A stretch of 64,000 nt of DNA from Bacteroidales bacterium (GCA_004552615.1 SFNZ01000002.1:7164-71163), one strand, 5' to 3'; positions 27,585 through 36,539 are shown, counted from the first letter of the stretch. Numbers and translations are program-made. Notes: generated from the letters alone by a model not told the origin.

Positions 27585-28526
27585 TTATTTGGAAAGAGCA
27601 GAGATGAGCTGCTTTGCCTGTGCGCCGAACTGAGGGTCAGATGCGACTTTCTGGTAATATTCGAGAGCCTTGCTCTTGTTGCCGGCTTTCTGGAAGAGTG
27701 CACCTACGGTGAATGCTATGGCGTTGGAGTTCTTTGCATTAGGGTCTGCTGCGAGATATTTCTCGAAGAATGCGATCGCGTTGCTGTCCTTTCCGAGCTT
27801 CTGGGAAGCCTGTCCTGCGATGAGAAGAGCCTGTGCGTTCTCCTTGATCTCGTTGGCTTTCTCGGCGAGAGCTACTGCATCTGCATATTTTCCACCCTTG
27901 AGCTGGGCTGCAGCCTTCTTGAGGTAAGCGGTTCCGAGAACCTGCTTTGCATTGGCTTCCTGGCCGTTGGCGGCTGCTATATTGAGATATTTCTCAGCCT
28001 CCTCGAGGTTGGTTCCGCTGAGGAGCTGTCCGAGACGGAGTGCGGATACGGCGTTGGTGGAATCAGCGGCGAGCACCTCCTTGTATCCGGCGATGGCTCC
28101 GGCCACGTCCTTTGCCTTGAAGGCAGCGTCAGCGGCATCCTTTACCTTGGTTACGAGCACTTTCGGAAGCAGGTCCTCAATTTCTGCCGATACTTCCTCG
28201 TTGCCATACTCCTTTGCTTTCTCGGCTGCTGCTTTCATCTTCTCCACGGCTCCGTCGAAATCCTTGTTGTTGTAAAGCTCCTTTCCGATGGAGAGCATTA
28301 CTGAAGGAATGGCGTTCTTGCAGTTCGCAACGACGTCAGCTCCCTCGTCACCGAGGCTTTCAGCCATTGCAAGAGCTTTCTGGAAATACTCGAGGGCACC
28401 GGTCTTGTTACCCATTGTGAGAGCTTCGGCACCACTGTTGTAAGTAGCTGTGGCTGTGGCCAGATCTTGAGCGGACAGGCCCAGTGAAAGGGCCAGTGCC
28501 GAGATTGCGAGAATAATCTTTTTCAT
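27585..28526 (-). CDS. Secreted tetratricopeptide repeat protein
   Basis: A 313-residue exported protein. Residues 1-20 form a signal peptide (ILAISALALSLGLSAQ). The remainder is Ala-, Lys- and Glu-rich helical sequence with about six degenerate TPR units (for example AEALTMGNKTGALEYFQKALAMAE near 33 and NAIAFFEKYLAADPNAK near 245). It is probably a periplasmic scaffold; no enzyme domain is present. The minus-strand box TATATTTG (28570-28577) 43 nt upstream is a likely promoter, back to back with that of the M16 gene. Next gene is the U32 gene, 12 nt away. Confidence 0.85.
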   Translation of the reverse strand: MKKIILAISALALSLGLSAQDLATATATYNSGAEALTMGNKTGALEYFQKALAMAESLGDEGADVVANCKNAIPSVMLSIGKELYNNKDFDGAVEKMKAAAEKAKEYGNEEVSAEIEDLLPKVLVTKVKDAADAAFKAKDVAGAIAGYKEVLAADSTNAVSALRLGQLLSGTNLEEAEKYLNIAAANGQEANAKQVLGTAYLKKAAAQLKGGKYADAVALAEKANEIKENAQALLIAGQASQKLGKDSNAIAFFEKYLAADPNAKNSNAIAFTVGALFQKAGNKSKALEYYQKVASDPQFGAQAKQLISALSK

Positions 28527-28569
28527 AATCTATTAGTGTTTTAAATGTTTTCAATATGCGCAATTCTTA

Positions 28570-28577
28570 CAAATATA
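28570..28577 (-). promoter_or_regulatory. -7 box for TPR-U32 operon
   Basis: The minus strand reads TATATTTG, 43 nt before the TPR ATG. The plus-strand box at 28590-28597 is only 12 nt away, so the two promoters must share their upstream elements. Confidence 0.5.
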
Positions 28578-28589
28578 CAAAAAATATAG

Positions 28590-28597
28590 TATTTTTG
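28590..28597 (+). promoter_or_regulatory. -7 box for M16 gene
   Basis: TATTTTTG, ending 18 nt before ATG 28616. A TTAC lies 19 nt upstream as a weak -33 candidate. The box overlaps the extended upstream frame, favouring the 28616 start. Confidence 0.5.
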
Positions 28598-28615
28598 CGT
28601 AAAAGGCGAAATTTT

Positions 28616-31612
28616 ATGGTCGACTATTTATATAGAACACTGTTTTTCTTCGCGGCGATACTTGTACCAATAATCATGCCTGCCGACGGGCTGCCCACTC
28701 TTCCGCCGGCTCCCCAGGTGAGGGCGGGATTGCTGGACAATGGCATAACCTACTATATCGTGACCAATCCTACGGAAAGAGGACGGGCCGACATATCCCT
28801 GGTGCAGAAAGGGGGATATGGGGATGAAGCCGATACGACCGCCGGAAGCTCTACGGTAAATGCGATGGGTGCGCTTTCCGGATTGCCGCATTTCAAATCC
28901 CCGTACAGATTCCTTACAAGGAACTGCATCTGGCCGGGGGAGGACGGCTATGTATCCGTGAACAGCGATGCCACCATATACAAGTTCAGACGTCTTGACC
29001 TGTCCCGTTCAGGTGAGATGGTGGACTCCGTCTTGCTGATGATTTTCGACATCATAGATACCCAGTCATATACCATTGGAGGAAGATATACTCCGGGTAA
29101 CCAGGCAATTATTATATCGGGAGATGTCGATCCGGGTGCCGTGACGAGCAAGATGAACACATTGTCGATGCTTGTCACGAGGGCTCATGGAACGGTCCCG
29201 GTACGCACGTATAAGTGGGAATCTGTACCGGATGCGGTCTACAGGCATGTGCAGGCAGGCAATTCCGGACATGTCATCATCACCGCTGAATATGCCTCCC
29301 CGAGGACGCCGGATGCCAATATGCCCACTGTCCAGCCGCTCGTGTCACAGAAATTCGCTTCCGAATTCGGGATCATTGTCAGGAAGAGACTGGCAAAGGC
29401 ATTCAGGCTGGCCGGGATACCCGTTTCGGACATAGGATTCTCATACCGGAACAGCGCCGAGGGACCCGAAGACGAAAAATATAGGATCACTGTCGGGACA
29501 TCCATCGAGTGGCTGGAGTCTGCGGTCTCGGTCATCTCGTCCACACTTGCTGCCCTTGACCAGAACGGAGCCCTGCCTGAGGAGTACCGGGATGCACAGA
29601 ACGAACTGATGATGGACCTCCGGAGGGATTTCACAGGGGACGTGGTGGACAATTCCATGTATGTGGACATGTGCATATCCTCATATCTCTACGGATCCAC
29701 ACTGGCTTCATCCCAGGCCAGACTGGACTTCTTCATTACCAAGAACATCCAGAATGATGTCGGGGCGCGTCTTTTCAACAATTTTGTCGCAGCCCTGCTT
29801 GACCGGTCCAGGAATCTTACCCTGGAATGCGTCGCTGACTCCGCTGCAGTGTCCGGACGCAGGGTCCTCGAATGTTTCGACCGGTCCTGGAAGCCGGCCG
29901 GGGAGCTGCCTTATGTGGTGAGCCGCAGCGATACGCTCAAAATCAGGAAGAACAATTCCAAGGTCAAGATAAAGGCCACTGTCGCCGAACCTCTTTCCGG
30001 CGGGCAGATGTGGACTATGGACAACGGTATCAGGGTGATTTTCAAGAATACTCCGAACACCGGTACTTTCCGTTACAAATGGCTCCTCAAAGGAGGATTT
30101 TCCCTGCTTCCGGGCCTGAGACCCGGTGAGGGGGCCTACATCTCCGACATGTTGTCCCTCTACGACGTCTCCGGGATGAGCTGCTGGAATTTCAATGACA
30201 TGCTTGCGGCCAACGGCATCCAGATGGACTGTGAGGTCACCATGTCCGACATGCGTATCGGTGGCGCGGCCCCGTCCTCACGCCTTCAGCTCCTTCTCAG
30301 GTCGATGTATGCGCTGACTACGGACCGGAGCATGAACAGGGCGGCATTTGACTATTACCGTCGCTGCAACGAGGCAGGTGTCTCATCGGACAGGACTCCG
30401 GCGGAGATTCTGGACAGCCTGATGTTTCCGAACAACCTCTATTCACCGTTCCGCCGGAAGATACATCTTTCCGATGATTTCCAGAAGAGGACTGAAAAAT
30501 ACTTCGAGAACGAGTTCTCCAAGATGAATGACGGAGTCCTGATCATAGTCGGGGATTTCGACGAACTTGAATTGCGGAAGATTCTGGCGAAGGAGCTCGG
30601 CGGTTTCCGTACAGAGAAGGTATCCTCGCTCCGGTCCAAGGTCCAGCATCAAACGCTTTCTGGAAGAAATTCGATGATTGTGGACGGCCCGTCGGCCCTG
30701 TTGGAGATCGGATTTTCGGCTCCCGTGACATTCTCTTCTTCCGCCTATATGTCTACGTTCATTGCGGCAATGGCTCTCGAGGACAGGATTTCAGAATCCC
30801 TGGCATCGTGCGGATGGCATGGAGATTTCAGATGGAGGTTCGACTCGTTCCCGGAGGAGCGTTTCAGCCTGTTCATGAGTGCTGCACCTTCCGTGAGGAC
30901 AGGAGTTCCGGCGTCCCTGCTGCAGACAGATTCCGTGGAAGAGGTCATGTCACGTGTCCGCAGGGTGGTTTCGGATTTTGCAGCCCGCGGCATTGACAGA
31001 TTCAACCTCGCCGTTTACAAAGCCACGCTTACGAAGAAGTTTGATTCCAGGATGGCAGGCCCCCAGACTGCCATGTCCATGCTGGAACTGCGTTATTCCT
31101 GCGGCAAGGATCTGGTGACCAGGTACGGTGAGAAGATCGGAACCGTCAACGAAGACTCAGTCAACGGAATACTGCGTGCTCTCGAGGGAGGCCGCAGGGC
31201 AGAATATGCGGTCAAGGCACCGGTCAGGAAGATCGAGGAGTCTCATCCGGATGATCCTGTTTCCGGAATGGAGGTATCCCGTATTGCACCGGCCGCCGAT
31301 TCGTCCGGCGTGAACCTCGAGGCTTTCCGGACCATCGGGATTGCGCCTCCTCCGTCTGAGCCATACTGGCAGGTTCCTTCGAATTTCAGGAGATTCATGG
31401 CCGAACTTCCTTCACCTCGCGTATATGTTCCGGAACCTCTCGGGACCAGGGACATCATGGCCATCGCGGCCTCATGCGAGTCGATGCTCGGCTCATTTGA
31501 CAGTATAAAGGTAAACGAAAAGCTTGACACTGATATCGAGGTGCCGGTGATGCAATTGCCGGACCCGGCTGAAGCTTTGTACAGAAAATCATTCAAAGAT
31601 AAAGATGAGTAG
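28616..31612 (+). CDS. M16 family-like protein lacking the zinc motif
   Basis: A 998-residue exported protein (signal peptide about 1-25) with two M16-type halves: the first opens with LDNGITYYIVTNP, the second with MDNGIRVIFKNTPNTG, each followed by the strand pattern of M16 domains. M16 peptidases need an inverted zinc site HxxEH in the first half; I find no HxxEH anywhere in this protein, so it is predicted to be inactive as a protease, perhaps a structural partner or chaperone. Active Bacteroidetes M16 proteins often come as paired subunits, one inactive, but no active partner lies here. It overlaps the DUF3109 gene by 8 nt. Confidence 0.75.
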   Translation: MVDYLYRTLFFFAAILVPIIMPADGLPTLPPAPQVRAGLLDNGITYYIVTNPTERGRADISLVQKGGYGDEADTTAGSSTVNAMGALSGLPHFKSPYRFLTRNCIWPGEDGYVSVNSDATIYKFRRLDLSRSGEMVDSVLLMIFDIIDTQSYTIGGRYTPGNQAIIISGDVDPGAVTSKMNTLSMLVTRAHGTVPVRTYKWESVPDAVYRHVQAGNSGHVIITAEYASPRTPDANMPTVQPLVSQKFASEFGIIVRKRLAKAFRLAGIPVSDIGFSYRNSAEGPEDEKYRITVGTSIEWLESAVSVISSTLAALDQNGALPEEYRDAQNELMMDLRRDFTGDVVDNSMYVDMCISSYLYGSTLASSQARLDFFITKNIQNDVGARLFNNFVAALLDRSRNLTLECVADSAAVSGRRVLECFDRSWKPAGELPYVVSRSDTLKIRKNNSKVKIKATVAEPLSGGQMWTMDNGIRVIFKNTPNTGTFRYKWLLKGGFSLLPGLRPGEGAYISDMLSLYDVSGMSCWNFNDMLAANGIQMDCEVTMSDMRIGGAAPSSRLQLLLRSMYALTTDRSMNRAAFDYYRRCNEAGVSSDRTPAEILDSLMFPNNLYSPFRRKIHLSDDFQKRTEKYFENEFSKMNDGVLIIVGDFDELELRKILAKELGGFRTEKVSSLRSKVQHQTLSGRNSMIVDGPSALLEIGFSAPVTFSSSAYMSTFIAAMALEDRISESLASCGWHGDFRWRFDSFPEERFSLFMSAAPSVRTGVPASLLQTDSVEEVMSRVRRVVSDFAARGIDRFNLAVYKATLTKKFDSRMAGPQTAMSMLELRYSCGKDLVTRYGEKIGTVNEDSVNGILRALEGGRRAEYAVKAPVRKIEESHPDDPVSGMEVSRIAPAADSSGVNLEAFRTIGIAPPPSEPYWQVPSNFRRFMAELPSPRVYVPEPLGTRDIMAIAASCESMLGSFDSIKVNEKLDTDIEVPVMQLPDPAEALYRKSFKDKDE

Positions 31613-32213
31613 AGACGATCGTTTCGGGACAATCTTCGAGATAGGGGATTGCCTGGTCTCGGAAGAGATTGTGACAGAATACTTTGCCTGTGATTATGAG
31701 AAATGTCGCGGATGCTGCTGCATCATCGGTGACAGCGGGGCGCCCCTCGCTGAGGAAGAAGTGGGGAAGATCGAGGAGGCCTATCCGGCATTCTCACCCC
31801 TGATGAGCGATGCGGGCCGAAAGGCAGTCAAGGACAAGGGCTTCTTCGAGATAGACGTTGACGGGGACATGGTGACCCCTCTCTCCCCGGCTTCGGAAGA
31901 ATGTGCATACATCCATACCGATGAATCCGGGAATTGTTTCTGCTCGATAGAAAAATGCTGGTTCTCAGGAAAATGCAAATTCCGCAAGCCCGCTTCATGC
32001 TGGCTCTATCCGATACGTGTCACCGAACTGACAGGCGGACGTCATGCCCTGAACCTGCATCGCTGGAGCATCTGCAAGGATGCCTTCGAGAACGGCAGAA
32101 AGAAAAAGGTCCGCGTATATGAATTCCTGCGCGAACCTCTGATAAGTGTCTATGGGGAGGAGTTCTATTCCGCCCTTTCATTTGCGGCGAGCAATTTCCT
32201 CGCCGGTTCGTAG
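31605..32213 (+). CDS. DUF3109 family Cys-rich protein
   Basis: A 202-residue cytosolic protein with the Cys-rich head CDYEKCRGCCC (about 29-39), then CAYIH, CFCSIEKCW and KPASCWLYPIR. This matches the DUF3109 group, related to YkgJ-type CxxxCxxCC proteins thought to bind zinc or an iron-sulfur cluster. Its function is not established. The ATG lies 8 nt inside the M16 gene, suggesting coupled translation, and its last 49 nt overlap the convergent DUF2007 gene. Confidence 0.85.
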   Translation: MSRDDRFGTIFEIGDCLVSEEIVTEYFACDYEKCRGCCCIIGDSGAPLAEEEVGKIEEAYPAFSPLMSDAGRKAVKDKGFFEIDVDGDMVTPLSPASEECAYIHTDESGNCFCSIEKCWFSGKCKFRKPASCWLYPIRVTELTGGRHALNLHRWSICKDAFENGRKKKVRVYEFLREPLISVYGEEFYSALSFAASNFLAGS

Positions 32214-32386
32214 TCTTCCGGGTTGACCTTCAGTTCAACGCTTACGTATCCCGCATTCAGGCAGGGGTACGTGGAATCCTGCCCGAAAATCTCGGCGGGT
32301 ATTCCGTTGGCCCTCAGCATCCCGGCTGCGATTTCCGCGCTCATCTGGTCCGGAAATCTGCCTACCGTCTTGAGTTCATCTGCCAT
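32165..32386 (-). CDS. DUF2007 domain protein
   Basis: A 73-residue protein that matches the small DUF2007 (putative signal-transducing) family: LKTVGRFPDQMSAEIAAGMLRANGIPAEIFG and a second strand-helix unit VSVELKVNPEDYEPARKLL. The fold is PII-like, but its partners are unknown. It follows the membrane-protein gene on the minus strand by 25 nt and its 3' end overlaps the DUF3109 gene by 49 nt on the opposite strand. Short, yet the full domain is present. Confidence 0.8.
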   Translation of the reverse strand: MADELKTVGRFPDQMSAEIAAGMLRANGIPAEIFGQDSTYPCLNAGYVSVELKVNPEDYEPARKLLAANERAE

Positions 32387-32411
32387 AACTGATGGATTAA
32401 AGGGTTAATAA

Positions 32412-32894
32412 TCACTCGTCTCCGTCCTTGCGGAAACGGTTTTCGAGGCCATATACTATTCTTATGGTGTCCTTTCTGAGACCTTCGAGGCAGAACCCTC
32501 CGAGCTCGCGGGTGAATGTAATCCGGTCTTCGAACATTCTTGTGAGCCTGTTGAGGAAAGAACCGTTCCTGAAAGTCATATTCTCCCCGTCTTCAGATTC
32601 GAGACGGTATCCCCGTTCCTCCATCGCATCGATGATTCCCTGCCTTATCTCCCTGAAGTCCCCCGGGATGATTGCGCTCTTCCTTACAAATCCGAATATC
32701 GGATATACGGCGGCCACGCAGGCGAACATCAGCCCTATCTGCAGCAGTGAGTTGTAACCTCCCCTGAACATGGTTTCGATGTTCCCGTCCACTACGTGGG
32801 CGCATACGAGAATGGTCATGAAGATTACGAGAAGAAATGAGAAATAGAAGAAATATTTGACAGCTCTTACAATGTATTTTGCCGTTTTATTCAT
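32412..32894 (-). CDS. Hypothetical two-helix membrane protein
   Basis: A 160-residue protein of unknown family read from ATG 32894. Two hydrophobic helices (about 13-35 and 48-70) are followed by a basic cytosolic domain of about 90 residues containing the EDRITFTRE and GLRKDTIRIVYGLENRF segments. The frame stays open upstream, but that extension would overlap the divergent promoter region and includes the start of the neighbouring gene on the other strand. A TATGTTTG box (32918-32925, minus) lies 23 nt upstream. DUF2007 follows in the same direction. Confidence 0.7.
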   Translation of the reverse strand: MNKTAKYIVRAVKYFFYFSFLLVIFMTILVCAHVVDGNIETMFRGGYNSLLQIGLMFACVAAVYPIFGFVRKSAIIPGDFREIRQGIIDAMEERGYRLESEDGENMTFRNGSFLNRLTRMFEDRITFTRELGGFCLEGLRKDTIRIVYGLENRFRKDGDE

Positions 32895-32917
32895 AATCTG
32901 GATGCTTATTCTTTTCG

Positions 32918-32925
32918 CAAACATA
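32918..32925 (-). promoter_or_regulatory. -7 box for membrane protein-DUF2007 pair
   Basis: The minus strand reads TATGTTTG, 23 nt before the ATG at 32894. A TTTG occurs 23 nt upstream of it, slightly too far for the consensus spacing. Confidence 0.45.
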
Positions 32926-32957
32926 CACAAAAAAGGTGATATATCTTGCAAATTGAC

Positions 32958-32965
32958 TATTTTTG
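32958..32965 (+). promoter_or_regulatory. -7 box for coiled-coil gene
   Basis: TATTTTTG, ending 29 nt before ATG 32995; divergent from the box at 32918-32925. No -33 match seen. Confidence 0.45.
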
Positions 32966-32994
32966 TAAGAAATTTAGGAAAAATCAATATAGTT

Positions 32995-33906
32995 ATGGAA
33001 ATAGATCCTATTATGGAGCGCCGTGCGCAGGAAGAACGGCTTGCCAAAGAGAAGAATCTCAGAACCATCATGTATGCCCTGATAGCGGTAGCAGTCATCC
33101 TGGCCGCCGCACTGGCCTATATCTGGAGCCAGAAATCAGCCCTGATCAGTGACCTGGAAGAGGAAAAGCAGGATCTCACCGAGCAGATAGAAAGTCTCCA
33201 GAGCGACTATGCCAATCTGTCGTCGGACTACGATTCGATCAACTCCCAGCTCGACACGTCCCGTGCGGAAGTAGCCGACCTCATAGAGAGAATCAAGAAG
33301 ACAGAGGCCACGAACCGTGCGATGATCCGCAAGTACCAGAAGGAGCTCGGTACCCTGCGCAGCATAATGCGCAACTACATCGTACAGATCGACTCTCTCA
33401 ACACCTTGAACCACAAGCTTACGGCCGATGCTGCGGCTGCCCGCAAGGAGGCTGCTGCAAGCCGTGCCCAGAGCAGGCAGCTCTCGGAGCAGGTCGAGGC
33501 CCTTTCCGGCCAGGTTGCCGCAGGATCTGTCATCAAGGCGCGCGGAATCCGTATCGAGGCCTACAACTCCAGTGACAAGGTCACCGACAGGAGCAGCCGT
33601 GTGACGAGGCTTCTCACCTCCCTCAGTCTCGTGGAGAATGACCTTGCCCCTAGAGGTCCGGTAGTGGTTTACATCCGCGTGAAGGATCCTGACGGAATCA
33701 TCCTCACGAACTCCAACCGCACTTCGTTCCAGTTTAATGGCGAGACGATGGTCGCATCCGCTTCCCGCCGCGTGGACTACGAGGGCAAGGAAGTGGACCT
33801 CAGCATCTACCTGAACGACATCCCTTCCTATGTGAAAGGAGTCTATACAGTGGAGGCATATACGGAGCAGTCCAGGCTCGGAAGCGCTGAACTCATGCTT
33901 AGATAA
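32995..33906 (+). CDS. Membrane-anchored coiled-coil protein
   Basis: A 303-residue protein of unknown function. A short basic/acidic cytosolic segment is followed by one transmembrane helix (about 25-46), a long heptad-rich coiled coil (about 48-175, rich in Leu, Glu, Gln, Asp and Ser) and a C-terminal beta-rich domain of about 120 residues (KARGIRIEAYNSSDKVT onward to the end). Architecture suggests a periplasmic domain held away from the inner membrane by a stalk. Similar proteins occur widely in Bacteroidetes without a known role. The upstream frame extension is rejected because of the promoter box at 32958-32965. Confidence 0.78.
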   Translation: MEIDPIMERRAQEERLAKEKNLRTIMYALIAVAVILAAALAYIWSQKSALISDLEEEKQDLTEQIESLQSDYANLSSDYDSINSQLDTSRAEVADLIERIKKTEATNRAMIRKYQKELGTLRSIMRNYIVQIDSLNTLNHKLTADAAAARKEAAASRAQSRQLSEQVEALSGQVAAGSVIKARGIRIEAYNSSDKVTDRSSRVTRLLTSLSLVENDLAPRGPVVVYIRVKDPDGIILTNSNRTSFQFNGETMVASASRRVDYEGKEVDLSIYLNDIPSYVKGVYTVEAYTEQSRLGSAELMLR

Positions 33907-34101
33907 TTAGATAACTTAAGTTTCGCAGAGCGAAACAACTGCTTTTGAGGCCTTCAGGCCGAGGGTAAGTCTCTTTCCCGTGGAAAGGGATTTAGGAAAA
34001 GGGTAGCGAATATAAAAATAGTGCGTGGCCTTTGCTCGCATTGAGCAATAATTCCTCTGAAAGACTAGCATTTGCGGCTTGCGAAAATTGAATTAGATAA
34101 C
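33905..34101. repeat. Hairpin-rich segment between 11-bp direct repeats
   Basis: AATTAGATAAC occurs at 33905-33915 (overlapping the end of the coiled-coil gene) and again at 34091-34101, just before the hemW ATG. The 175 nt between hold at least three good hairpins: GTTTCGC/GCGAAAC (33920-33936), CTTTCC/GGAAAG (33973-33987) and TTGCTC/GAGCAA (34032-34048). Short inverted ends TTTCGCA (33921-33927) and TGCGAAA (34080-34086) lie near the direct repeats. This could be a small mobile element with target duplication, or a structured leader or RNA. Confidence 0.5.
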
Positions 34102-34106
34102 ACGCC

Positions 34107-35300
34107 ATGATATACGTCCACGTGCCGTTCTGCCGTAGTTTCTGCACGTATTGCGGTTTCTATTCCGAGGCGGTTCCTCTCTGCGCAGGGAAGGAACTCC
34201 CTGAGAACCGTGAACTCTACGACAGATATGCGCAAGCGGTCGTGAATGAGGCGGCTTCAAGACGCCGTGAGACTTTAGAGGCAATATGTCATCACGGTAG
34301 TCCCGATACATTGTACATAGGAGGCGGCACCCCTTCGGTGCTGCCTCTTTCCGTGCTTTCAAGAATAGTCAGAGGCATAGGCAAATCAGTCTGGGATGAC
34401 CCTGGACATCGTTACGAAGAGTTCACCGTGGAAGTGAATCCTGAGGACATCACGGAGAAGGGAGCCGACTACCTGGCCGTCCTGAAATCATTGGGTGCCA
34501 GCAGGATAAGTATGGGAGTCCAGTCCTTCAGCCCGGCTATTCTCAAGTGGATGAACAGAAGGCATAATGCCGCCGGGGCGTTGAAGGCTTTCAATATGCT
34601 GCGGGATGCAGGATTCGGGAACATCAGCATTGACCTGATATCCGGCATTTCCGGCCTTTCGGAAGAGATATGGGAGGAGACATTGGATATTGCCATCAGC
34701 CTCGCTCCGGAGCACATCTCCGCATACCAGCTTTCCGTTGACCCTGGAAGCACCCTCGGCAGGCTCGCCGGGGAGGGACGCTACACCGAGGCTCCTGAAT
34801 CATTGTGCAGGGGGCAATATGACTTACTTTGCAGCAAACTTTCCGCAGCCGGCTACGTACATTACGAGATATCGAATTTCTCACTTCCGGGATTTGAGGC
34901 CCTGCACAATTCCGCATACTGGCGTAGGGTGCCTTATACCGGTCTCGGAGCCGGAGCCCACTCGGCTTTGGTCCAGCATGAGGCGGGCCGGGTACGCCCC
35001 AATGCAGAAGTAGATTGCCGCAGATGGAATGCGGAGGATGTCGGAAGATATCTGGAAATATCTGATTTTCAGGGAGAAGAACATCTTTCAGAACAAGAAG
35101 TCCGTATCGAGAGGCTGATGCTCGGACTTAGGACATCGGTCGGGGTTCCGGAAAAATGGCTGCCTGGGGACCGGGTCCGGAATATGGTTACCTCCGGTTC
35201 CCTGCAGAGGTTCGCCGGCACATCGGGAGAATCCTTCGTGAGAATCCCGGAAGACCATTTCTTCGTGTCGGATGACATTATTTGCATGCTGATTGAATAA
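34107..35300 (+). CDS. hemW: Radical SAM heme chaperone HemW
   Basis: A 397-residue radical SAM protein with the cluster motif CxxxCxxC at Cys9, Cys13 and Cys16, followed by a fourth position (Phe/Tyr, CGFY) typical of the HemW/HemN group. The GGGTP motif near 73-77 is also present, and the C-terminal HemN domain (ISAYQLS, then a GLGAGAHS block). Length and the absence of an N-terminal extension favour HemW, which hands heme to respiratory enzymes, over the coproporphyrinogen dehydrogenase HemN. Its ATG is 5 nt after the right-hand direct repeat described above. Confidence 0.88.
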   Translation: MIYVHVPFCRSFCTYCGFYSEAVPLCAGKELPENRELYDRYAQAVVNEAASRRRETLEAICHHGSPDTLYIGGGTPSVLPLSVLSRIVRGIGKSVWDDPGHRYEEFTVEVNPEDITEKGADYLAVLKSLGASRISMGVQSFSPAILKWMNRRHNAAGALKAFNMLRDAGFGNISIDLISGISGLSEEIWEETLDIAISLAPEHISAYQLSVDPGSTLGRLAGEGRYTEAPESLCRGQYDLLCSKLSAAGYVHYEISNFSLPGFEALHNSAYWRRVPYTGLGAGAHSALVQHEAGRVRPNAEVDCRRWNAEDVGRYLEISDFQGEEHLSEQEVRIERLMLGLRTSVGVPEKWLPGDRVRNMVTSGSLQRFAGTSGESFVRIPEDHFFVSDDIICMLIE

Positions 35301-35367
35301 AAATTCAGGAATAATCGTTCCGAGTTATCATTTAAATGCTTATTTTGCGCTGAAAATACATACTCTT

Positions 35368-36528
35368 ATGAAAGCCAGGACTATACTCATATTCTTTTTT
35401 ATTCTCTCCGCATTACCGGATCTGTCGGCGGGGAATCGCAGGAACGCGGATTACGGCCCGTGGATCCTGGACATGACCGGGACTGGCTTCACAGTCTGCT
35501 GGGTGACCGGCAGGAGAGCTCTGGCCTGGGTCGAGATTGCCCCTGACGACGGGACTTCCTTCTATGCCGGGCCGCGAAAGCGCATATATCATACATGTGC
35601 CGGCAGGAGAGTGGCTGGCAATTTCCACAAGATTAGCGTGGACGGTCTCGAGAAAGGGACATCCTACAGATACCGCCTGTGTACCAGGGCCGTTGTCAAC
35701 GACAATAATGCCTATGCGATGAAGTTTGATCCGGAGATTGCCGGAGAAGTCATCTCCTCGGTCCGTACCTTCGACCCGGCAAAGGATACCTGCCGCTTCG
35801 TAATGCTCTGTGACATCCACGAGAGGGATGAACTCTATTCTTCTCTCGTCAGCGGAGTGGATGCTTCGAAGACCGATTTCCTTCTCCTGAACGGGGACAT
35901 CACATCCAAGACCTCGTCCGTCAATTCATTGCTTTCACATACCCTGAACCCGGCCGCCGGGCTTCTCAGGAATGTCCCTCTCGTCTATTCGAGGGGAAAT
36001 CACGAGGGTCGCGGGCGTGATTTCAACCAGGTTCCGGTCTATTTCTCCGCACATGACGGAGGTTTCTATTACACTTTCCGCCAGGGCCCTGTGGCATTCG
36101 TGGTACTGGATGCGGGGGAGGACAAGCCGGACAGCGACGTGGAATATTCGGGCACGGCCGAATATGATGCCTACCGTGCAGCTGAATTGGATTGGCTCAG
36201 GAAAGCGGTCAGGGAGCCGGAGTTTGCAGATGCTCCGGTCAAAGTGGCAGTCATCCATATCCCTGTTCTGGGAAACAAGGATGCCTGGTACACCCAGAAA
36301 TGGATAACTGACAATTTCATGCCCGTCCTGAATGACGCCGGCATCGACCTCATGCTCAGCGGACATCATCACAATTATATTTATGCTCCTGCCGGGGAGT
36401 TCGGAAACTCGTTCCCGGTGGTCGTGAACGATGACACGGACCGGCTCGAATTCACGGCCACGAAGGACGGTATCAGCCTCCGTATGCATGATGCATCCGG
36501 GCAACTCACTCATTCTGTTGATTTATAA
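35368..36528 (+). CDS. Secreted metallophosphoesterase
   Basis: A 386-residue exported protein: signal peptide about 1-21 (ILIFFFILSALPDLSAG). A fibronectin/purple-acid-phosphatase-like N-terminal region (about 30-125) precedes a calcineurin-type phosphoesterase domain with every metal motif: CDIH (D-x-H), NGDIT, GNHE, VIHIPV and GHHH. The start at 35368 gives the clean signal peptide; an upstream in-frame ATG overlaps hemW. Predicted periplasmic; substrate may be a phosphate ester, but it is not defined. The Xaa-Pro aminopeptidase gene begins 11 nt downstream. Confidence 0.86.
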   Translation: MKARTILIFFFILSALPDLSAGNRRNADYGPWILDMTGTGFTVCWVTGRRALAWVEIAPDDGTSFYAGPRKRIYHTCAGRRVAGNFHKISVDGLEKGTSYRYRLCTRAVVNDNNAYAMKFDPEIAGEVISSVRTFDPAKDTCRFVMLCDIHERDELYSSLVSGVDASKTDFLLLNGDITSKTSSVNSLLSHTLNPAAGLLRNVPLVYSRGNHEGRGRDFNQVPVYFSAHDGGFYYTFRQGPVAFVVLDAGEDKPDSDVEYSGTAEYDAYRAAELDWLRKAVREPEFADAPVKVAVIHIPVLGNKDAWYTQKWITDNFMPVLNDAGIDLMLSGHHHNYIYAPAGEFGNSFPVVVNDDTDRLEFTATKDGISLRMHDASGQLTHSVDL

Positions 36529-36539
36529 TATTTTATGAT

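Noticed and set aside
26751..28304. A 517-codon plus-strand frame opposite the U32 and TPR genes
   Set aside because: It is a shadow of two well supported minus-strand genes; its translation is Cys- and Leu-rich low-complexity sequence with no family pattern and no promoter.
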